Below, one piece after another: positions 46,084 through 56,090 of a stretch of DNA of 64,000 bases. The DNA lies in the NCBI RefSeq assembly GCF_001544615.1, contig NZ_FCNV02000001.1, positions 1,178,001-1,242,000 of the forward strand. Direction: 5' to 3'. This DNA comes from Caballeronia concitans (lineage in GTDB: Bacteria; Pseudomonadota; Gammaproteobacteria; Burkholderiales; Burkholderiaceae). The notes beneath the pieces are model-generated. The model did not search any database, had not been told where the DNA came from, and saw nothing but the letters and a program-made list of their open reading frames with translations. Every line of letters begins with the position of its first letter. Position 1 is the stretch's first letter. A program made the position numbers and the translations under genes.

Positions 46084-49000
46084 ATGCTCGAACTCTTTTA
46101 TTCGAACCGCCACGAAACGCTTGCCGCCGCGCTTTTCGAGGACCTCGACGCATTCGCGATGCGCGAGGGCGATCCTTTCGCGAGCGAATCGGTCATCGTG
46201 CCGAGCGCGGCCGTGCGACGCCGGCTCGAACTCGACATGGCCGAGCGCTTCGGCATTTGCGCGAACGTCGAGTTCTGCTATCTCGCGCAGTGGCTGTGGG
46301 CGCAGATCGGCCGCGTGCTGCCGGTGCCCGCGCGTTCGCCGTTTTCGCCGGACCGGCTCGCGTGGCGTTGTTATCGCCTGTTCGACGAACCGTCGTTCAG
46401 ACAGGCGCCGCGTCTGTCGACTTATCTCGATGCCGCCGACGATTCCATGCGCTACGAACTCGCGCGCCGCATCGCGACGGTCTTCGATCACTACCTGACG
46501 TATCGCCCGGAATGGCTCACGCACTGGCAGGCGGGCGGCTCGATTCTCGCGGGCGGCCGCGCTCAGACGGACGCAAGCAGCGACTCACGCGGGCCGCGTC
46601 TCGCGGGCGCGAGCGACATCCAGCGACAGGACGAACGCTGGCAGTCGGCGCTGTGGCGCGCGTTGCTCGACGATCTGAAGGCCGATCCTGAAGCCGATCC
46701 CCACGCGCCCGCCGCCGATCAGGACCCGACGCCGCCCGCGTATCGCTTTCTCGCCGAAGCGCCGCGTTTCGATCTCGATACCGCGATGCGCGCCGAATGG
46801 CCGAGCCGCATCAGCGTGTTCGCGCTGCCGACCATGCCGCCGCTGCATATCGCGTTGCTGCGCGAGCTGTCGCGCTGGATCGACGTGCGTATTTACGCGC
46901 TCAATCCGTGCCGCGAATTCTGGTTCGACATCGTGAGCGAGGCGCGCGTCGAGCAACTGCAACTGAAGGGCGAGGCCGATTTTCAGGAAGTCGGTCATCC
47001 GCTGCTCGCGGAGTGGGGCCGTCAGACCCAGGCGCAGCTTCACATGCTGCACGAACTGACGGAAAGCGCGGCATCGAGCGAGCGCGAATTGTTCGAAGAG
47101 AACACCGCGCCGACGTGGCTCGCGCGCGTGCAGAACGGCATCCTGACGCTCGACGAAGAGAATGCGGAGCCGCAGCCGGACGAGATCGTCGATGCCGGCG
47201 TGGAAGTGCATGTCTGCCACAGCCTGTCGCGCCAGCTCGAAGTGCTGCACGACCGCCTGCTCGACTGGTTCGACGAGATCGAAGGGCTGGAGCCGTCCGA
47301 TGTGCTCGTCGCGTTTCCGGATCTCGCGGTGGCCGGTCCGCTCATCGACGGCATATTCGGCACGGCGCCGGCGGGCGCGAGCAACGAGCGCAGGCGCATT
47401 CCGTATCGCATCACCGGCCTGCCGCCGTCGCAGGCGAACCCCGTCGCGCGCGCGATGCTCGACTGGCTCGCGCTCGCCGAACGCGGCGTCGGCGCGCCGG
47501 AGCTGATCGAATGGCTGCGCGTCGATGCCATCGCAACGCGCTACGCGATCGATGCGGCATCGCTCGAAACCGCGCAGGAATGGCTCGCGGCGGCGGGTGC
47601 GCGTCGCGGGCTGCGTCCGACGGAAGCCACCGGCGAGCACGTGCCCGCCGCGCGCCACACCTTCGCCGATGCGCTCACGCGCCTCTATCTCGGCTACGCG
47701 CTGCCGGGCGGCGGCGCGCCGGTCGCGGAATGGCTGCCGGTGGAGGGCGCGCAAGGCTCGGAGGCCGAGTTGCTCGGACGCCTGACGCGTTTCATCGACG
47801 ATATCGACGCCTTCGCCGCGCAAATCGAAACGCCGCGCACGGCACGCGCCTGGGGCGAGTTGCTGCAGGACACGCTCGCGCGTTTCTTCGATGCGGGCGT
47901 CGCGTTCAACGACACCATCGGCGACGTGCGCCACGCCATCGACGCGCTGATCGTCGCGATGGACGAAGGCGCGCGCGACACGGAAGTATCGGCCGCCGTG
48001 ATCCGCACCGCGCTCACCGACACGCTCGACGATCCCGCGCGCGGCGGCGTGCCGTGGGGCGGCGTGACGTTCTCGTCGCTGACGAGCTTGCGCGGGCTGC
48101 CGTATCGCGTGGTGTGTTTGCTCGGCATGGACGACGGCATGTTGCCGAGCCTCGCGCGCGCCGACGAATTCGACCTGATGGCGAGCTTCGGCAAGCTGGG
48201 CGACCGCCAGCGCCGCGACGACGAGCGCAATCTGTTTCTCGACCTGATGCTCGCGGCGCGCGACCGGCTGATGATCGCGTACACCGGGCGCAGCATCCGC
48301 GACAACGCCGTGCTGCCGCCCGCCGCGCTCATCGACGAATTGCTCGATTATCTGGCCGAAGCCGTCGCGGGCAAGCACGCCCCGCCGGAGGAGCTGGCGA
48401 AGGCGCGGGCGTTGTTCGTTCACGAGCATCCGCTGCAGCCTTTCGCGCCCGAGTATTTCGAGCCGAACGGCCGGCTCTTCACCTACGAGCCGGAGCGCGC
48501 GGAACTGGCGCGGGCGCTGGCGGCGGGCCGGGCGCAGCCGAGTGCGCCGTTCTTCGCATCGCCGTTGCCGGCGGAAGAGGAGGACGCGGGCATCGTCGCG
48601 TTCGACGATTTCGTGCGCTTCTGGCGGCATCCGGCGCGCGCGCTGCTGCGCGACAGGCTGGGCATTGCGCTGGTCGATGCCGAAGCCGAACTCGATATCA
48701 CCGAGCCGTTCGAACTGGGCTTCGCTGGCCGCGATGCGCTCGCCGCGCGCGTGCTGCCGTCGCTGCTCGAAGTGGAAGACGAAGCCACGCATCGCGCCCG
48801 CGAACGCGCGCGGCATGTGGCGCGCACGAGTCCCGAGATGCCGGGCGGCGCGACGGGCGCCGTGTGGCAGGCGCGCGAGATGCACGCGCTCGCGAATCTC
48901 GCGGACCGCATTCGCGTGTCGGTGGCCGAAGGCGCGGCGCGTCTGCCGTTCTCGCTCGACATTGTGCCGCGCTGGCCGGACACGGGCGGCGTCGCGCTTT

Positions 49001-49515
49001 TCGGCTCGCATGACGATGCGCTCATCGACGAGCGGCCGCTCACACTGTCCGGCACGCTCAATCGCCTGACGCCGCAAGGGCAGGTGATCTATCGCTACGA
49101 CCAGCCGCGCGCCCGCGATTACCTGTCCGCGTGGCTCGCGCATCTCGCTTACTGCGCGGCGCTGCCGGACGGCCCGCGCCGCACGATCTGGCACGGGCGC
49201 GGCGCGCAGTCGGCGGATTTCGAGCTGACGCCCGTCGCGAATCCACACGCGCATCTGGCGGCGCTCGCGGCGTTGTATCGCGCGGGACGCCGCATGCCGC
49301 TGCGTTTCTTTCCCAAGAGCGCGTGGCTCAAGATGACCGAAGGCGATTCGAAGGCGCATGCCGCGTGGGAATCCGACCGCACGCGCGCCGAATCGGACGA
49401 TCCCGTTTATCGCATCGCGTTTCGCGGTGAATCGCTCGCGCTCGACGACCGCTTCGCCGCGCTCGCGCGCATCGTATTCGAGCCGCTTTCGCAACACCTG
49501 CAAAGCGACGCATGA
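46084..49515 (+). CDS. recC: Exodeoxyribonuclease V subunit gamma (RecC)
   Basis: A 1143-aa RecC, the subunit of RecBCD that splits the DNA strands and scans for Chi; E. coli RecC has 1122 residues. It starts MLELFYSNRHETLAAAL, then VIVPSAAVRRRLELDMA, a helicase-like fold without an intact ATP site, as expected for RecC. FALPTMPPLHIALLREL and GVPWGGVTFSSLTSLRGLPYRVVCLLGMDDG are family landmarks. ATG at 46084 is the family start; no strong ribosome site is seen. Its TGA overlaps the recB ATG (ATGA). It is divergent from the FUSC gene across about 200 bp, which should hold the operon promoter. Confidence 0.94.
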   Translation: MLELFYSNRHETLAAALFEDLDAFAMREGDPFASESVIVPSAAVRRRLELDMAERFGICANVEFCYLAQWLWAQIGRVLPVPARSPFSPDRLAWRCYRLFDEPSFRQAPRLSTYLDAADDSMRYELARRIATVFDHYLTYRPEWLTHWQAGGSILAGGRAQTDASSDSRGPRLAGASDIQRQDERWQSALWRALLDDLKADPEADPHAPAADQDPTPPAYRFLAEAPRFDLDTAMRAEWPSRISVFALPTMPPLHIALLRELSRWIDVRIYALNPCREFWFDIVSEARVEQLQLKGEADFQEVGHPLLAEWGRQTQAQLHMLHELTESAASSERELFEENTAPTWLARVQNGILTLDEENAEPQPDEIVDAGVEVHVCHSLSRQLEVLHDRLLDWFDEIEGLEPSDVLVAFPDLAVAGPLIDGIFGTAPAGASNERRRIPYRITGLPPSQANPVARAMLDWLALAERGVGAPELIEWLRVDAIATRYAIDAASLETAQEWLAAAGARRGLRPTEATGEHVPAARHTFADALTRLYLGYALPGGGAPVAEWLPVEGAQGSEAELLGRLTRFIDDIDAFAAQIETPRTARAWGELLQDTLARFFDAGVAFNDTIGDVRHAIDALIVAMDEGARDTEVSAAVIRTALTDTLDDPARGGVPWGGVTFSSLTSLRGLPYRVVCLLGMDDGMLPSLARADEFDLMASFGKLGDRQRRDDERNLFLDLMLAARDRLMIAYTGRSIRDNAVLPPAALIDELLDYLAEAVAGKHAPPEELAKARALFVHEHPLQPFAPEYFEPNGRLFTYEPERAELARALAAGRAQPSAPFFASPLPAEEEDAGIVAFDDFVRFWRHPARALLRDRLGIALVDAEAELDITEPFELGFAGRDALAARVLPSLLEVEDEATHRARERARHVARTSPEMPGGATGAVWQAREMHALANLADRIRVSVAEGAARLPFSLDIVPRWPDTGGVALFGSHDDALIDERPLTLSGTLNRLTPQGQVIYRYDQPRARDYLSAWLAHLAYCAALPDGPRRTIWHGRGAQSADFELTPVANPHAHLAALAALYRAGRRMPLRFFPKSAWLKMTEGDSKAHAAWESDRTRAESDDPVYRIAFRGESLALDDRFAALARIVFEPLSQHLQSDA

Positions 49516-52500
49516 TGACGACCGCCATCCAAGCCATGAACCCCGCCGCCGTGCAGGAGCTCGACGTCTTTTCCTGTTCGCTTGACGGCGTCAATCAGAT
49601 CGAAGCGTCCGCCGGCACCGGCAAGACCTGGAACATCTGCGCGCTCTACGTGCGGTTGCTGCTCGAAAAGCAGTTGAGCGTCGAGCGCATTCTCGTCGTC
49701 ACGTTCACGAAGGCCGCGACCGCCGAGCTGCACGAGCGCATCCGCACGCGGCTCGCGGGCGTCGCGCATGCCATCGAAAACGGCGATCCGGCCGGCGATC
49801 CGTTCATCGAACGGCTCTTTGAAACGACGCTCGCGGACATCGATTCCGACGAGGCGCTGCAACGCATCCGCATCGCGCTGCATACGTTCGATCAGGCCGC
49901 GATCCACACGATCCACGCGTTCTGCCAGCGCGCGCTGCAGGAAGCGCCGTTCGCCGCCGCGATGCCGTTCGCGTTCGATATGGAAGCCGATGACAGCGCG
50001 TTGCGCTTCGAGCTTGCCGCCGATTTCTGGCGCGAGCGCGTGGAGCCGGCGGCGGCGCGCACGCCGTCGTTCGCGTCGTGGCTCGTCGCGAAGGGCGCGG
50101 GGCCGGCATCGCTCGATGCGCAACTGGCGCGCCGTCTCAAGAAGCCGCTCGCGACACTGCGCTGGGGCAAGAGCGAAGCGGAACTCGCCGCCGAAGCCGT
50201 CGATGCGCAAGCCTTGTTCGACGAAGCCTGCGCGGTGTGGACCGCCGAGCGCGGCGCGATCGCGAAGCTGCTCTTCGACGCCGAAGCAATGCTGAAGCAG
50301 ACCTCGCACAAGCGCTCGATGATCGAAGCGGCCCTCGACGCGTGGGCGCGCTATTTCGCCGATGCCGACTGCCACGCCGAACCGCCGAAGGAAGCGCTGA
50401 AGATCACGGCGTCGGCGCTTGCGAAGGGCACGAAGGTCAAGCACGCGCCGCCCGCGCATGAATTCTTCGAGCACGCCGAGGCAATCGCCGCGTCTGCCGC
50501 CGCTGCCGAGGCCGCGCAGCGCGCGATATGGCTCGACATCGTGCGCGAATGGCTCGACTACGCGCCCGCCGAACTGTCGGCGAGAAAGCGCGCGCGGCGC
50601 GTGGTGTCGTTCGACGACTTGCTCTCGAACCTGCATCGCGCGCTCGTCCAACATGCGTGGCTCGCACAGACGTTGCGCGAGCGTTATCCGGCCGCGCTCA
50701 TCGACGAATTCCAGGACACGGACCCGCTGCAATACGCGATCTTCAACCGCGTGTTCGCGCCGCACGGTCCGCTTTTTCTCGTCGGCGATCCGAAGCAGGC
50801 CATCTACAGCTTCCGCGCCGCCGACCTGCACACGTATCTCGCCGCGCGCGACGGCGCGAGCGCGCGCTACACGCTCGCGGTGAACCAGCGCTCGACGCCG
50901 CGCATCATCGAGGCGTGCAACCGCGTGTTCGGCGCGAATCCGTCGGCGTTCATTCTCGATGGGCTCGACTATCAGCCGGTGCGCGCGGGCGCGCGTGCGC
51001 GCGGGCCGTTCGTCGATGCCACGCCCGCCGCCGCCTATTCCGATATCGCCGATTTTTGCGTCTGGATGCTGCCGCACGGCGACGCCGCGCTCTCCAAGGG
51101 CAACGCGCAGCGCGAGGCCGCGCAAGCGTGCGCCGCCGAGATCGCGCGCCTGTTGAGCGGCGCGCAGCGCGGCGAAGTGCACATCGGCGACAAGGCGCTT
51201 TCCGCGGGCGATATCGCCGTGCTCGTGCAGACGCATCGGCAGGGCAGCATCGTCAAGCGCGTGCTCGCGGCGTGGGGCATCGGCAGCGTGGAACTGGCGC
51301 AAGCGTCGGTGTTCGGCTCGCTCGACGCCGAGCAGATCGAGCGCGTGCTCGCCGCCATCGACACGCCCGGCGACCTGCGCCGACTGCGCGCCGCGCTCGC
51401 GACCGACTGGTTCGGGCTGGACGCCGCCGCGCTGTGGCGGCTGGAACACGCGGCATCGACGGATGAAAGCGGCGCGAACGACTCGACGAGCTGGGTCGAA
51501 CGCTTCTCGCGGTATCGCACGATCTGGCACGAGCGCGGCTTCGCGGTGATGTGGCGCACGCTGGCGCGGGAACTGTCGATTGCCGCGCGCCTCGTTTCGC
51601 GCGCCGACGGCGAACGCAGGCTCACGAACGTGAACCATCTGGCGGAATTGCTGCAGGCGCGCTCGGCGGAGCAGCCGGGCATCGCGCCGACCTTGCGCTG
51701 GCTCGCCGCGCAGCGTGCCCAGCAGGGCGGCGGCGAGGATGCGCAACTGCGCCTGGAATCCGACCGCAATCTCGTGCAGATCGTGACCGTCCACAAGTCG
51801 AAGGGGCTGGAGTACGCGGTCGTGTTCTGTCCGTTCCTCAACGACGGCGCGGCGCGCGATGCATCGAAATCCGGCTTGCCCGACGCGAAGGAGTACCACG
51901 ACGACGCGGGCGAGGCAGTGCTGCACTATGGAATCGACGACGAGGAATCGAAAGAGGTGAGCGCGGCCATCGCGCGCGAACAGGCGGCCGAGCGCGCGCG
52001 TCTCGTCTACGTGGCGCTGACGCGGGCGGTGTATCGCTGCTACGTGGTCGCGGGCGTCTACATCTCGAACATGTCGAACAAGTCGACGAAGGAATCGCGC
52101 AGAAGCGTGCTGAACTGGCTCGCCGCCGGCGCGGGCCGGGACTTCGACGCGTTCTGCGACGAGCCGCCCGACGAAGCGGGCATTGTCGCGGCGTGGCGCG
52201 CGCTGGAAGCCGAAGCCGATGGCGCGATCGGCGTGACGCCGCTGCCGGTCATCGATGCACGCGAGCCGCTTGCCGCCGAAGCGTCCGGCGCGCACGAGAT
52301 CGCCGCGCGCACGAACCGGCGTCTGTTGCGCGACCGGTGGCGCATGGCGAGCTTCAGTTCCCTGGTGGCGGCCGGCGCGCGCGACGAGGCGAATCAGCCG
52401 CAGCCCGCCGAAGCGCGTCCCGATCACGACGAACTCGCCGATTCCGCGCTGCCACCCGAAACGCCATCGCGAGCCGAAGCCGCGCTCCCCGACGACGACA

Positions 52501-53228
52501 TTCTCGCGTTCCCGCGCGGCGCGGCGGCGGGCGAGTGCCTGCATCGCATGTATGAGCTGGCGGATTTCACGCAGCCGTCCACGTGGCCCGAGGCGGTCGA
52601 GCGCGCGTTGCGCGAGCATCCGATTCCCGCGCCCGAGCCGCTCGCGCAGCGTCTTCGTCCGATGATGCTGCGCCTGCTCGCCGATACGCTCGAAAGCGAG
52701 ATCGCGCCGGGCATGCGGCTGTCGGGCATCGCGATGAAGCGGCGCATGAACGAACTGGAGTTTCTGTTCCCCGCGCCGTCGCTGGATTTCGCGGCGCTGC
52801 GCCGGCTTCTGTCGATGCACGGCTATCCGGATGTCGCGCTCGAAGCGGGCGCGTTGCGGGGCTTCGTCAAGGGATTCATCGACATGATCGTGCTGCACGG
52901 CGGGCGTTACTGGATCATCGACTGGAAATCGAATCATCTGGGCGATGCCGCCGCCGATTACAGCGCCGCGCCGGTCGCCGAGGCGATGGCGCATCACGCG
53001 TATCACCTGCAGGCGCTGGTTTATGTAGTCGCGCTGCATCGTTACCTGCGCGCGCGGCTCGCCGATTACGACTATGAAACGCATGTCGGCGGTTATCTTT
53101 ATTTGTTCGTGCGCGGCGTGCGTCCGGACTGGCGCGACGGCGAGAACGCGAGCGGGGTCCATCGCGGACGGCCCTCGTTGGAACTGGTGGAAGCGCTCGA
53201 TCGGGTGATGGGCGGAGACGCGGTATGA
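49512..53228 (+). CDS. recB: Exodeoxyribonuclease V subunit beta (RecB)
   Basis: A 1238-aa RecB: 3'-5' helicase and nuclease of RecBCD, for double-strand break repair. Walker A is ASAGTGKT at 32-39, with helicase motifs LIDEFQDTDPLQY, VGDPKQAIYSFRAAD, TVHKSKGLEYAVVF and VALTRAVYRC. The C-terminal nuclease domain has Asp1124 (GFIDMIV), Asp1137 and Lys1139 (IIDWKSN), spaced as E. coli D1067/D1080/K1082. It overlaps recC and recD by ATGA on each side, so the three subunits are translated together. No ptrA gene lies between, unlike in E. coli. Confidence 0.96.
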   Translation: MMTTAIQAMNPAAVQELDVFSCSLDGVNQIEASAGTGKTWNICALYVRLLLEKQLSVERILVVTFTKAATAELHERIRTRLAGVAHAIENGDPAGDPFIERLFETTLADIDSDEALQRIRIALHTFDQAAIHTIHAFCQRALQEAPFAAAMPFAFDMEADDSALRFELAADFWRERVEPAAARTPSFASWLVAKGAGPASLDAQLARRLKKPLATLRWGKSEAELAAEAVDAQALFDEACAVWTAERGAIAKLLFDAEAMLKQTSHKRSMIEAALDAWARYFADADCHAEPPKEALKITASALAKGTKVKHAPPAHEFFEHAEAIAASAAAAEAAQRAIWLDIVREWLDYAPAELSARKRARRVVSFDDLLSNLHRALVQHAWLAQTLRERYPAALIDEFQDTDPLQYAIFNRVFAPHGPLFLVGDPKQAIYSFRAADLHTYLAARDGASARYTLAVNQRSTPRIIEACNRVFGANPSAFILDGLDYQPVRAGARARGPFVDATPAAAYSDIADFCVWMLPHGDAALSKGNAQREAAQACAAEIARLLSGAQRGEVHIGDKALSAGDIAVLVQTHRQGSIVKRVLAAWGIGSVELAQASVFGSLDAEQIERVLAAIDTPGDLRRLRAALATDWFGLDAAALWRLEHAASTDESGANDSTSWVERFSRYRTIWHERGFAVMWRTLARELSIAARLVSRADGERRLTNVNHLAELLQARSAEQPGIAPTLRWLAAQRAQQGGGEDAQLRLESDRNLVQIVTVHKSKGLEYAVVFCPFLNDGAARDASKSGLPDAKEYHDDAGEAVLHYGIDDEESKEVSAAIAREQAAERARLVYVALTRAVYRCYVVAGVYISNMSNKSTKESRRSVLNWLAAGAGRDFDAFCDEPPDEAGIVAAWRALEAEADGAIGVTPLPVIDAREPLAAEASGAHEIAARTNRRLLRDRWRMASFSSLVAAGARDEANQPQPAEARPDHDELADSALPPETPSRAEAALPDDDILAFPRGAAAGECLHRMYELADFTQPSTWPEAVERALREHPIPAPEPLAQRLRPMMLRLLADTLESEIAPGMRLSGIAMKRRMNELEFLFPAPSLDFAALRRLLSMHGYPDVALEAGALRGFVKGFIDMIVLHGGRYWIIDWKSNHLGDAAADYSAAPVAEAMAHHAYHLQALVYVVALHRYLRARLADYDYETHVGGYLYLFVRGVRPDWRDGENASGVHRGRPSLELVEALDRVMGGDAV

Positions 53229-55444
53229 GCACAATGGAAAGAATCAACGTGGCGGCTGCGGCCGCGTCCGCCTTCGCCGATGAAAGCGCCGCGCTCGCCG
53301 AAGGTTTCGCGCGGCGCATCGGCGAGCTGTCACGATGGTCAGGCGCGGACGCGCGCGCCATCGCGTGGGCGGAACGCGCGGCGCTCGCCATCAGCCGGGC
53401 GACGGCACTCGGGCACGTCTGCATGCCGCTCGCCGCGCTCGCGCGCCGTCACGGAGAAAGCATGCGCGAAGCCCGCGATGCGCTGCTCGCCAGCGGCGTC
53501 GCGACGCTCGCCCGCACAGAGGCGCGCATCGACGCTGCCGATCTGCGGCCGCTCGTCATCGACGAAGACGGGCGGCTCTATCTCGCGCGCTATTTCGATT
53601 ACGAACGGCGGCTCGCGGTCGCGCTGGTCGAGCGGGCGCGGGGCGCGCGGATCGACGTTTCGCAGCGCGAACTCGCGCAAGAGGCGCAGCGTATCGCGCA
53701 CTATTTCGGAGAGGCCTCACGCGACGCCGACGACATCGACTGGCAGCGCGTCGCCGCGCTGGTCGCGCTGGCGGGGAGGCTGACGATCGTGAGCGGCGGA
53801 CCGGGCACCGGCAAGACGACGACCGTCGTCGGCGTGCTCGCGTGCCTGCTCGACGCCGATCCGGGCTTGCGCATCGCGCTCGCCGCGCCGACCGGCAAGG
53901 CGGCGCAACGCATGCAGGAAGCGTTGATCGAGCGCGCGGACAAGCTGCCACCCGAGCTTGCAGGGCGTCTGCCGCGCACGTCGTTCACGTTGCAGCGGTT
54001 GCTGGGCGTGCTGCCGGACGGCGGCTTCCGGCATCATCGCGACAATCCGTTGCCTTATGACGTGATCGTGGTCGACGAGGCTTCCATGATCGACGTCGCG
54101 CTCGCGGCGCATTTGCTGGAAGCGGTCGCGCCGTCGAGCCGGCTCGTGATGCTCGGCGACAAGGATCAGTTGTCGGCGGTCGAGGCGGGCGCGGTGTTCG
54201 CGGAACTGAGCGCGCAGCCGTCGTTCAGCGAGGGCGGGGCGCGGCGCATCGCGGGCGCGTTGGGCGTGGAGCTGGCGCGGTTGCGGGCGGCGTTGCCGTC
54301 GGTCAACGCGGCGCATAGGCGTGCCGGTGATGCAAGCGAGCCGGCGCCCGATACATTCGACGACCTGTTCGCAAGCCAAGACGATCTCACCGACCGAGCG
54401 GACCTTGCACATCGCCGTACCGAAGCGCACGACGAAGGCTACGCCGATCTTTTCGCGGACCACGACGCCTACACGAGCGACGAAGCATCGGACGCGGACG
54501 ATGAAGGCTACGCCGACCTTTTCGCGACCATCGGCGACACGTCGCGCGACGAAGACAACGAACCAAGCGACAAGGCCCCGCTCACCGATTGCGTCGTCTG
54601 GCTCGCGCGCAACTATCGCTTCGGGCTGGATTCGGCGATCGGGCGCTTGTCGATCGCGATCCGCAACGGCGACGCGCAAGCCGCGCTCAACGCGCTCGAC
54701 ACCACGCCTTCCACGGCATCGGAAGCGCCCGCCGCCATCCTGATCGACGATGACCACGCGACCCTCTCGGACCGCACGCTCGCCCATCTGGCCAAGGGAT
54801 TCGCGCCGTACGCCGATGCGCTCGCGTCGCTGCTGCGAAACGATCGCGCGCCATCCGACGAAGCCCGGCTCTTCGACGCGCTCAACCGCTTCCGCGTGCT
54901 ATGCGCCACGCGCAAGGGCCCGCGCGGCGTCGATGAAGTAAACGCGCGCATTGCGTCCAAGGTTCGCGAGCAGGCGGGCATTGCGCTTGCACTCGGAGCA
55001 CAGTGGTTCGCGGGCCGCCCGGTGATCGTCACGCGCAACGACTATGCGCTCGGACTCTTTAACGGCGACATCGGCATTGCGCTGCCGGGCGCGAACGGCG
55101 CGCTGCGCGTCGCGTTCCGAATGGCGGATGGCTCGCTGCGCTATGTGTCGCCCGCCGCGCTGCCGCCGCACGACACGGCGTTCGCGCTGACCGTCCACAA
55201 ATCGCAGGGCTCGGAGTTCGAGCACGCCGCGCTCGTGTTGCCCGGCAGTTTCGTGCGCGTGCTGTCGCGCGAGCTGGTCTATACGGCGATCACGCGGGCG
55301 AAGCGCCGCATCGAAGTCATCGGTTCGGCGGCCATCTTCGCACAGGCCGTCGATACGCCGACGCGTCGCGATTCCGGTCTCGCCGCGCGAATGGCGCGGC
55401 TGGCGCGCTTGGCGCAATCGGCGCGTTCGCGGCAACGGTCTTGA
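53225..55444 (+). CDS. recD: Exodeoxyribonuclease V subunit alpha (RecD)
   Basis: A 739-aa RecD, the 5'-3' helicase of RecBCD (E. coli 608). Walker A is GPGTGKT at 192-198; VVDEASMIDVAL is motif II, GDKDQLSAVEAGAVF is motif III, and FALTVHKSQGSEFEHAALVL and LVYTAITRAKRRIEV are motifs V/VI. About residues 360-450 are an acidic insertion with a repeated DEGYADLFA (403-411 and 426-434) and a shorter DDLFA at 379-383. It falls at a position that is naturally variable in RecD, so helicase motifs are untouched. The start overlaps the recB stop (ATGA). Confidence 0.94.
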   Translation: MSTMERINVAAAAASAFADESAALAEGFARRIGELSRWSGADARAIAWAERAALAISRATALGHVCMPLAALARRHGESMREARDALLASGVATLARTEARIDAADLRPLVIDEDGRLYLARYFDYERRLAVALVERARGARIDVSQRELAQEAQRIAHYFGEASRDADDIDWQRVAALVALAGRLTIVSGGPGTGKTTTVVGVLACLLDADPGLRIALAAPTGKAAQRMQEALIERADKLPPELAGRLPRTSFTLQRLLGVLPDGGFRHHRDNPLPYDVIVVDEASMIDVALAAHLLEAVAPSSRLVMLGDKDQLSAVEAGAVFAELSAQPSFSEGGARRIAGALGVELARLRAALPSVNAAHRRAGDASEPAPDTFDDLFASQDDLTDRADLAHRRTEAHDEGYADLFADHDAYTSDEASDADDEGYADLFATIGDTSRDEDNEPSDKAPLTDCVVWLARNYRFGLDSAIGRLSIAIRNGDAQAALNALDTTPSTASEAPAAILIDDDHATLSDRTLAHLAKGFAPYADALASLLRNDRAPSDEARLFDALNRFRVLCATRKGPRGVDEVNARIASKVREQAGIALALGAQWFAGRPVIVTRNDYALGLFNGDIGIALPGANGALRVAFRMADGSLRYVSPAALPPHDTAFALTVHKSQGSEFEHAALVLPGSFVRVLSRELVYTAITRAKRRIEVIGSAAIFAQAVDTPTRRDSGLAARMARLARLAQSARSRQRS

Positions 55445-55460
55445 ACGGAGGGAGCCAAAC

Positions 55461-55868
55461 ATGTCCGATAGCCTCATGGTGCCGCCGGGCGAAGTCGAGC
55501 TGACGGCCGTGCGCGCGCAAGGCGCGGGCGGCCAGAACGTCAACAAGGTATCGAGCGCGATTCATTTGCGGTTCGATATCCGCGCGTCGTCGCTGCCGGA
55601 GCACATCAAGGCGCGGCTGCTCGCGCTTTCCGACAGCCGCGTCACGCGTGAGGGCGTGATCGTCATCAAGGCGCAGGAGCATCGCACGCAGGACATGAAC
55701 CGCGCGGCGGCGCTCGCGCGGCTCGACGAGCTGATCCGCAGCGTGAGCGTCACGCGGCGCAAGCGCATCGCGACGAAGCCGACGCGGGCGTCGCAGGTGC
55801 GTCGGGTCGAAGGGAAGATCAAGCGGGGCGCGGTCAAGGCGGGGCGCGGGGCGGTGCGGGGAGAGTAG
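55461..55868 (+). CDS. arfB: Ribosome-rescue peptide-release factor ArfB (YaeJ)
   Basis: A 135-aa class I-like release factor that frees ribosomes stalled on truncated mRNA, cutting peptidyl-tRNA with the GGQ motif at 23-25 (AQGAGGQNVNKVSS). It lacks the codon-reading domains of RF1/RF2. The basic tail (RKRIATKPTRASQVRRVEGKIKRGAVK) inserts into the empty mRNA channel in the family. GGAGGGAG lies 6 nt upstream of the ATG, a strong ribosome site. It follows recD by 16 bp on the same strand and may be co-transcribed. The 222 bp after it show no supported gene. Confidence 0.95.
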   Translation: MSDSLMVPPGEVELTAVRAQGAGGQNVNKVSSAIHLRFDIRASSLPEHIKARLLALSDSRVTREGVIVIKAQEHRTQDMNRAAALARLDELIRSVSVTRRKRIATKPTRASQVRRVEGKIKRGAVKAGRGAVRGE

Positions 55869-56090
55869 TTCGTCGCGCGCTTGCGTTGAATGCGCGCGGC
55901 GCAGTCGTCGCGGAGGCTACGGTTCGCGCGATCAAGCATCAACGACGACAGCACGCGCGAACCGCGCGGTGAGCCTCAGGTCGCCTGTCGCGTGCCGCCG
56001 CGTCATCGCGACTTCATCGGCGGCGCGGTTTCGGGCAACCCGGTCGCGAGCGGCATCGTCGACAACATGCCTAGCCAAGCCGCCATCCCA

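Noticed and set aside
49407-53234. 1275-codon minus-strand open frame across recB
   Set aside because: Antisense shadow of recB; its composition is Arg-rich and no family is matched.
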